Of a stretch of DNA of 34,658 nucleotides, positions 29,539-34,658 are shown piece by piece. Source of the DNA: Clostridium sp. LS. Lineage in GTDB: Bacteria; Bacillota; Clostridia; Clostridiales; Clostridiaceae. The DNA lies in contig NZ_AUUU01000252.1 in assembly GCF_002760435.1 (NCBI RefSeq), positions 1-34,658 on the forward strand, written 5' to 3'. The position numbers were made by a program, and so were the translations under genes. Positions within the stretch are counted from its first letter, which is position 1. Each line of letters begins with the position of its first letter. The notes under the pieces were generated by a model. The model was not told the DNA's origin and searched no databases. It was given only the letters and a program-made list of their open reading frames with translations.

Positions 29539-32025
29539 ATGAAGAAAAGGATTATTATTATTGGCGGAGTTGCTGGAGGAGCATCAACAGCAGCTAGGCT
29601 TAGAAGATTAGATGAAAATGTTGAAATAATCATGGTAGAAAAAGGAGAATATATCTCATTTGCTAATTGTGGACTACCTTATTATATAGGAGGAACCATT
29701 GATGAACGTGGAAAATTAATAGTACAAACAGTTGAAGAAATGAGCAAAAAGTTTAATTTAGATATAAGAAATTTAAATGAAGTAATAAGTATCGATAAAG
29801 AAAATAAGAAAATTAGGATAAAAAATCTTAGGACTAATGAAGAATATGAAGAAAATTATGATATTTTGGTCTTATCGCCTGGTGCATCACCAATAAAACC
29901 GCAAATTCCTGGAATTAATGATTGTGATAATTTATTTACTCTCAGAAATATACCTGATACAGATAAAATAAAGTATTACGTAGATAATATAAAGCCTAAA
30001 CATGCAACTGTAATAGGAGGAGGATTTATAGGGCTTGAAATGGCTGAAAATCTAAAGACTAGAGGATTAGAGGTTACCCTTGTTGAAGCTAGTGATCAAG
30101 TAATGGCTCCTTTAGATATAGAAATGGCAAGCATAGTTCATGAACACTTAATTGATAAGAATATTGAATTGATTTTAAAGGATGGAGTAGCAGCTTTTGA
30201 AAATAATGGGCGAAAGCTAATATTAAGCAGCGGAAAAGAAGTCTGTACTGATATGATAATACTATCTATTGGTGTGAGACCAGAAACAACAATTGCAAGA
30301 AAAGCTGATCTTAAATTAAATGAGCGCGGAGCCATAATAGTTGATAAGCATATGAAAACTTCTGATCTAAACATTTATGCCTTGGGTGATGCCGTTGAAA
30401 TAATGGATTTTGTAAATAAAAGACCTGCAATGATACCATTAGCTTGGCCTGCTAATAGACAGGGAAGAATAGTTGCAGATAATATATGTGGCAAAAATGT
30501 AGAATATAAAGGAACTCTTGGTTCATCAGTAGCGAAGGTCTTTGATTATACGGTGTCTGCAACTGGAAGTAACGAAAAAACTTTAAAAAAATTAGGTGTT
30601 GAATATAAGGCAATTCATATTCATCCAGGTTCTCACGCAGGATATTATCCTGGTTCGTTTCCAATAGCATTTAAGATGTTGTTTGATCCAAAGTCAGGAA
30701 AAATATTAGGAGCCCAAGGTGTAGGTATTGATGGAGTTGAAAAGCGCATTGATGTGCTTGCTACGGCTATAAAAGGTCAGCTTACTGTTTTTGATTTGCA
30801 GGACGTTGAACCTTGTTATGCTCCTCCTTATAATTCAGCAAAGGATCCAGTTAATATGCTTGGGTATTATGCTTCAAACATTATTGAAGGAATAACAGAT
30901 ATAATTCAGTGGAATGAAATAGATAATTTAGATAAAGAAACTTCAATTATAGTGGATATAAGAGAAGAGTTTGAATTAGTAACTGGTAAATTAGATAACT
31001 CAATTCATATTCCGCTGGAAGAATTAAGAGATAGGTTAAGTGAAATTCCAAACGACAAAAAAGTATATGTTACCTGTCAAGTAGGACAAAGGGGATATAC
31101 TGCTTGTAGAATTCTTGAGCAAAATGGAATTAAATGTGTAAATATTGATGGAGGAATGAAGACATATTTATATGTTAAGAGAGCAGAAGAGTTCATTAAG
31201 AACCAATACAAAAATGTTAAAGAATTAAAAGAAGAGGTAGCAGTTATGAAATTAGAAAATTCAAATTTAACAGAAATAAATGCTGACATTACTTTAAACG
31301 CATGCGGACTTCAATGCCCAGGTCCAATTAAAAGAGTGTTTGAAGAAATAATGAAAATGGATAACGGAAATATTTTAAAGGTTAAAGCGAGCGATCCGGG
31401 ATTTAGCAAAGATATAAAATCATGGTGTGATTCAACTGGAAATACTTTATTAAAATCCGAATTTAATAGTAACGAAAAAGCATTTGTAGCTTTTATACAA
31501 AAAGGAATCAATCAAGATTTAAATAGAAAAATAGTATCTTCAGATGTTGTTGAAAAAAATGGAGCAACTTTGGTAGTGTTTAGTGGAGATTTAGATAAAG
31601 CAATTGCTTCATTTATAATAGCTACAGGAGCAGCATCAATGGGTAAACAGGTAACTATGTTCTTTACATTCTGGGGATTAAATATATTAAAGAGCGAAAG
31701 TAAACCAAAAGTTAATAAGGATGCCATGGAAAAAATGTTTGATGTTATGCTTCCTGCTCATCCAGGAAAATTGCCATTATCGCAAATGAATATGATGGGC
31801 ATGGGACCAGCAATGATAAAGCAAATAATGAAAAAGCATAATGTTGACAGCTTAGAAACTCTAATTAAAAATGCTATTGATATGGGAGTTAAAGTTGTTG
31901 CATGCTCAATGAGTATGGAATTAATGGGAATAAAAAAGGAGGAGTTTATACCAGGAGTTGAAATTGGAGGTGTAGCTTCTTATCTTGGTGCAACAGAAGG
32001 TTCTGACCTAAATTTATTTATCTAA
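29539..32025 (+). CDS. CoA-disulfide reductase / rhodanese / TusA / DsrE fusion protein
   Basis: ATG 29539 follows GGAAGGAGAG. The 828-aa protein carries four modules. Residues 1-450 are a flavin disulfide reductase (GGVAGGASTAARLRRLDE; active Cys44 in SFANCGLPYYIGG; second nucleotide loop VIGGGFIGLEMAE). Residues about 460-550 are a rhodanese with Cys513 in VTCQVGQRGY. Residues about 580-650 are a TusA-like carrier with Cys593 in CGLQCPGP. Residues about 660-828 are a DsrE-like domain (VVFSGDLDKAIASFIIATGA). All catalytic cysteines are present. It should reduce CoA disulfides or persulfides with NAD(P)H and pass sulfane sulfur between its own domains. The gene is monocistronic. Confidence 0.88.
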   Translation: MKKRIIIIGGVAGGASTAARLRRLDENVEIIMVEKGEYISFANCGLPYYIGGTIDERGKLIVQTVEEMSKKFNLDIRNLNEVISIDKENKKIRIKNLRTNEEYEENYDILVLSPGASPIKPQIPGINDCDNLFTLRNIPDTDKIKYYVDNIKPKHATVIGGGFIGLEMAENLKTRGLEVTLVEASDQVMAPLDIEMASIVHEHLIDKNIELILKDGVAAFENNGRKLILSSGKEVCTDMIILSIGVRPETTIARKADLKLNERGAIIVDKHMKTSDLNIYALGDAVEIMDFVNKRPAMIPLAWPANRQGRIVADNICGKNVEYKGTLGSSVAKVFDYTVSATGSNEKTLKKLGVEYKAIHIHPGSHAGYYPGSFPIAFKMLFDPKSGKILGAQGVGIDGVEKRIDVLATAIKGQLTVFDLQDVEPCYAPPYNSAKDPVNMLGYYASNIIEGITDIIQWNEIDNLDKETSIIVDIREEFELVTGKLDNSIHIPLEELRDRLSEIPNDKKVYVTCQVGQRGYTACRILEQNGIKCVNIDGGMKTYLYVKRAEEFIKNQYKNVKELKEEVAVMKLENSNLTEINADITLNACGLQCPGPIKRVFEEIMKMDNGNILKVKASDPGFSKDIKSWCDSTGNTLLKSEFNSNEKAFVAFIQKGINQDLNRKIVSSDVVEKNGATLVVFSGDLDKAIASFIIATGAASMGKQVTMFFTFWGLNILKSESKPKVNKDAMEKMFDVMLPAHPGKLPLSQMNMMGMGPAMIKQIMKKHNVDSLETLIKNAIDMGVKVVACSMSMELMGIKKEEFIPGVEIGGVASYLGATEGSDLNLFI

Positions 32026-32045
32026 CTAGTGAAATTAAGAAATTT

Positions 32046-32143
32046 AAAATCACTGTATTAAAAATTATCCAAAAAAGTAATGTTTAAATGAATTTTTAAT
32101 ATACATTACTAAAGGATAATTAACAATAATACAGTGATTTTTT
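32046..32143 (+). terminator. Large three-tier hairpin ending in a T-tract
   Basis: The outer stem AAATCACTGTATTA/TAATACAGTGATTT (14 bp) encloses AATTATCC/GGATAATT, which encloses AGTAATGT/ACATTACT, and the whole is followed by TTTTTT. All three stems are nested and colinear over about 95 bases, much larger than a normal terminator. It lies 20 bases after the stop of the fusion gene. Confidence 0.7.
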
Positions 32144-32180
32144 ATTATATAAAATTTATTAAGATAGGAGAAATGATTAA

Positions 32181-33095
32181 ATGATTAGGCCAAAACCTTT
32201 AAAAAAAGGAGATAAGATTGGATTAATTGCTCCTTGCAGTCCAGTAAACCAAGAGAGACTGGGAGCATCAATTAAGGCAATGGAGGATTTAGGGTTTAAA
32301 GTTGTTTTAGGAGAAAGCTGCAGATGTTATCATGGCTTTCTGGCTGGAGGTGATGAAATAAGAGCCAATGATATTAATCTTATGTTTCAAGATAAGAGCA
32401 TAAAAGGAATCTTTGCCATAAGGGGAGGATATGGGTCAACAAGAATACTAGATTTACTTGATTATAACATGATTAAGAAAAATCCTAAGGTTTTTGCTGG
32501 ATATAGTGATGTAACAGCTCTTCATAATGTGTTGAATGAAAAATGTAAACTAATAACCTTTCATACTCCTATGGCATCAACTGAGTTCTATAAGGGAGTA
32601 GACGAATTTACACTAGAATATTTTAAGAAAAATATTTTTTATGAAGAGCCACTAGGGGGGCTTAAAAATCCTGAAGGACAGGAAATCAAAACCTTAGTAA
32701 ATGGCAAAGCAAAAGGAAAATTAGTTGGAGGTAATCTTTCTTTAGTAGCTGCATCTATGGGCACACCTTATGAACTTGATACAAAAGGAAAAATACTCTT
32801 TTTAGAAGAAATAGATGAATATCCTTATAAAATTGATAGGATGCTGCTCCAATTAAAACAATGCGGAAAGTTTAAAGATGCTGAAGGAATAATCTTAGGA
32901 GCATGGACAAATTGTGAAGCTAAAGAAGGGGATAATAGTTTAAATTTAATGGAAATTTTTGACGAACTAATTAAACCAGAAAATAAACCTACAGTTTACA
33001 ATTTAGCTTGCGGTCACTGTTTACCTACTTTAAGTATTCCTTTGGGCTCAAAGGTAAAAATAAATGGAGATAAAAGTAAAGTAACTATACTATAA
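32181..33095 (+). CDS. LD-carboxypeptidase, peptidase family S66 (YkfA/LdcA type)
   Basis: The 304-aa protein has the S66 fold and triad: nucleophile Ser109 in GYSDVTALH, Glu in LEEIDEYPYKIDR (about 209) and His278 in CGHCLPTLSIPLG. It has no signal peptide, so it acts in the cytoplasm, trimming the terminal D-Ala from murein tetrapeptides. MccF-type immunity proteins share the fold, but pairing with an NlpC/P60 gene 22 bases downstream, as in the Bacillus ykfA-ykfC operon, favours murein recycling. The site ATAGGAGAAATG is close to ATG 32181. Confidence 0.88.
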   Translation: MIRPKPLKKGDKIGLIAPCSPVNQERLGASIKAMEDLGFKVVLGESCRCYHGFLAGGDEIRANDINLMFQDKSIKGIFAIRGGYGSTRILDLLDYNMIKKNPKVFAGYSDVTALHNVLNEKCKLITFHTPMASTEFYKGVDEFTLEYFKKNIFYEEPLGGLKNPEGQEIKTLVNGKAKGKLVGGNLSLVAASMGTPYELDTKGKILFLEEIDEYPYKIDRMLLQLKQCGKFKDAEGIILGAWTNCEAKEGDNSLNLMEIFDELIKPENKPTVYNLACGHCLPTLSIPLGSKVKINGDKSKVTIL

Positions 33096-33117
33096 TACAT
33101 TGTAATAGGGGGATAAA

Positions 33118-33936
33118 ATGAAATATGCAGTAGTTAAAAGCACTATTGGGTCATTAAAAAGTAAACCTAAAGAGTATTCAGAAAATGTTGATGAAGTTTT
33201 ATTTGGAATGAATGTAAAGATACTTGAAGAACTATCGAATAATTGGTACTATGTATTAACCGATTATGTTTATGAAGGTTATATAAATGGAGATAATTTA
33301 TTAATAGATGACGAAAATTCAAAAATTTGGGCTAAAGAAAAAAATACTGTAGTCATAAATTCCTTTGCAGATGTTTTAAATAAACCTGAAGCATCTGGGT
33401 ATGTAATTGCAAGTTTAACACGAGGGGCCAATTTAATTTCGATTAATGAAATTAGCGAAAATAAACGTTTTGTAAAAGTTAAATTGCCAAATTCAGAAGT
33501 TGGATGGGTAAGAAAGAACTTCCTTTCAAACCTTAAAGACAGCTACGATGCTAAGGAAGAGGAAAATCTTAGAGAAAGCTTAGCTAGTACTGCGCTAAGT
33601 TATCTAGGGACTCAATATAGATGGGGTGGAAAAACACCTTTAGGAATTGATTGTTCAGGTCTTTGTTCAATGGCCTATTTGCTAAATGGAATTATTATTT
33701 TTAGAGATGCAAAAATAAAAAAAGGCTTTCCCATTAAAGAAATTCCATTTAACAAATTAAAAAAAGGAGATTTAATATTCTTTCCAGGTCATGTTGCCAT
33801 GTATTTAGAAAATGGAAGATATGTTCACTCCTCAACAAGCAATGATATAGTCAAAATTAATAGCTTAAATGAAAACGATGATAATTATAACGAGTATTTA
33901 GCTAAAAATATAAAAAAAATCGGAAGCATTTTTTAG
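33118..33936 (+). CDS. Cytoplasmic NlpC/P60 endopeptidase with SH3 domains (YkfC type)
   Basis: The 272-aa product has two SH3-like domains (about 1-65 and 75-140) and an NlpC/P60 domain with Cys179 in GIDCSGLCSMAY, His225 in FPGHVAMYLENG and a YVHSST block. No signal peptide is present. B. subtilis YkfC, with the same layout, cleaves gamma-D-Glu-L-diamino acid bonds in recycled murein peptides. It follows the LD-carboxypeptidase gene by 22 bases with the ribosome site AGGGGGA, so the two form an operon. Confidence 0.87.
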   Translation: MKYAVVKSTIGSLKSKPKEYSENVDEVLFGMNVKILEELSNNWYYVLTDYVYEGYINGDNLLIDDENSKIWAKEKNTVVINSFADVLNKPEASGYVIASLTRGANLISINEISENKRFVKVKLPNSEVGWVRKNFLSNLKDSYDAKEEENLRESLASTALSYLGTQYRWGGKTPLGIDCSGLCSMAYLLNGIIIFRDAKIKKGFPIKEIPFNKLKKGDLIFFPGHVAMYLENGRYVHSSTSNDIVKINSLNENDDNYNEYLAKNIKKIGSIF

Positions 33937-34077
33937 TAACTACGTATAATCATAGATAATAATCAAATAATAGGTTAAAGTATAAGTTAAATAAATAAAA
34001 AGCATAAAATTAACATGATTATTACCAAAGTTAAAACACATAATATAAGTGAAAATTTATTATGTGGAGGTAACGAA

Positions 34078-34296
34078 ATGAGAACACTTTCAGAAGCAGA
34101 AATTTTATCCCTAACAGCAGTTTTAAAAATGGAAAGTGACGGATTATCAATGCAAAGAGCACTTAGTACATTAATATCAGATGATGATTTGAAAAGGCAA
34201 AGTGAAGCTAGTTTATTAGCTGCTGAAGGAAGAATAAAAGGAATCCAACAGTTTATGAATGAAAATGGAGTTCCAGTTGCAAAGGAGGTACGATAA
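34078..34296 (+). CDS. Small protein paired with the CotF-type coat gene
   Basis: ATG 34078 follows GGAGGTAACG; the frame extends 63 bases upstream without a ribosome site. The 72-aa product (MRTLSEAEILSLTAVLKMES, then RALSTLISDDDLKRQSEASL) is helical and soluble. It lies one base before the CotF-type gene and resembles the N-terminal helices of coat-F proteins in length and helical pattern, so it may be a partner or a split half. It is probably expressed during sporulation. I do not recognise it firmly. Confidence 0.65.
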   Translation: MRTLSEAEILSLTAVLKMESDGLSMQRALSTLISDDDLKRQSEASLLAAEGRIKGIQQFMNENGVPVAKEVR

Positions 34297-34297
34297 T

Positions 34298-34603
34298 ATG
34301 GCAAATATTATTAGTAATATGATAAAAAGTACAGTAGATATAAATGATGAAACAATTGCATCAAGTATGTTATCTGCAGCTAAAGAAGGTGCTGATATGT
34401 ACCTTAATGCAACATTAACTAGTAACACTCCAGAACTTAAGGCTATTTATTCTGCATCATTAGGGCAAATGGTTGAAGGCCACACTACACTTACAGAATT
34501 AAATGTTAATAAAGGTTGGATTAAGCCTTATGATACGCCAATAGAACAATTAACTCACTCATATTGTGAAGCAAAAGAAATAATTGATGAAATTAGAGAA
34601 TAA
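34298..34603 (+). CDS. CotF-family spore coat protein
   Basis: ATG 34298 follows GGAGGTACG at seven bases. The 101-aa product (MANIISNMIKSTVDINDETI, then ASSMLSAAKEGADMYLNATL and NVNKGWIKPYDTPIEQL) matches the Coat_F family: a four-helix, ferritin-like bundle with the closing 'GW-KPYD-P-EQL' segment. Such proteins are spore coat components in Bacillus and clostridia. The gene upstream ends one base before its start, so the two are co-transcribed and translationally linked. Confidence 0.8.
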   Translation: MANIISNMIKSTVDINDETIASSMLSAAKEGADMYLNATLTSNTPELKAIYSASLGQMVEGHTTLTELNVNKGWIKPYDTPIEQLTHSYCEAKEIIDEIRE

Positions 34604-34608
34604 GGCAC

Positions 34609-34658
34609 ATGAAAATAAATAACAAGTCCAAAGTTGCTAATATAAGTTCCGATGTTGT
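34609..34658 (+). CDS. Possible start of a further gene (partial)
   Basis: An ATG at 34609 opens a frame (MKINNKSKVANISSDVV) that runs to the end of the window. A weak TAAGG lies just upstream, closer than usual. Too little is visible to name it; the start recalls FlgM-like or other small clostridial proteins only loosely. Confidence 0.3.
   Translation, partial: MKINNKSKVANISSDV

Noticed and set aside
1..34658. CRISPR arrays, tRNA or rRNA genes, and intact insertion sequences
   Set aside because: No regularly spaced repeats, cloverleaf-like sequence with a CCA-type end, rRNA-like stretch or transposase motif was seen on either strand.

Overview
The window looks like chromosomal DNA of a low-GC, endospore-forming anaerobe, most likely Clostridium sensu stricto. 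The DNA is very AT-rich, Shine-Dalgarno sites are strong, and GTG/TTG starts are frequent. It carries a clostridial-type soluble [FeFe] hydrogenase, a CotF-type spore coat gene, a PyrK-like/FAD oxidoreductase pair and a YtrA-type GntR/ABC operon. I saw no rRNA, tRNA, CRISPR array, intact transposase or recognisable riboswitch.

Positions 1-6.6 kb form an accessory patchwork. It opens with the 3' end of a cell-wall-binding-repeat gene, followed by a tiny holin-like membrane peptide on the minus strand and a putative small RNA (type I toxin-antitoxin-like). Then come a DUF6414-like gene, two unrecognised small genes and a secreted cell-wall-binding protein between two copies of one terminator-like repeat. 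A decayed gene fragment follows, then a mini-regulon: an 82-aa protein and a LexA DNA-binding domain without its peptidase, behind two tandem LexA-like boxes. Next are an Xre regulator and a plasmid-type segregation operon (ParM-like actin, a small RHH adaptor and two more small genes). The stretch ends at a junction where a 5'-less Xre gene meets an FAD oxidoreductase gene lacking its 3' third, suggesting the edge of an integrated or recombined element.

Positions 6.6-24.5 kb are mostly ordinary chromosomal genes: the PyrK-like electron-transfer subunit with its truncated FAD partner, a YjeM-type amino acid transporter, and a YtrA/ABC operon behind a perfect 31-bp palindrome. After these come a Cys/Gly-rich small protein, RluB, an RpiR/SIS regulator, CCA-adding enzyme, ComFB, a LemA/TPM pair, CorA, a Ca2+/H+ antiporter, glyoxalase I and a class B penicillin-binding protein.

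Positions 24.5-34.7 kb hold a divergent [FeFe] hydrogenase, an odd protein with a truncated VOC-like domain, class II fructose-bisphosphate aldolase and a YhcH-family protein. They are followed by an 828-aa CoA-disulfide-reductase/rhodanese/TusA/DsrE fusion, an LD-carboxypeptidase plus NlpC/P60 pair (murein peptide recycling) and a spore-coat gene pair. Two large nested hairpins (24537-24609 and 32046-32143) are the most conspicuous non-coding structures here.

The best candidates for something new are the toxin-like peptide with its partly complementary small RNA (348-672), the peptidase-less LexA module with tandem boxes (3564-4169), the chromosomally located actin/RHH segregation operon (4474-6258), and the 57-aa peptide at 1968-2141.
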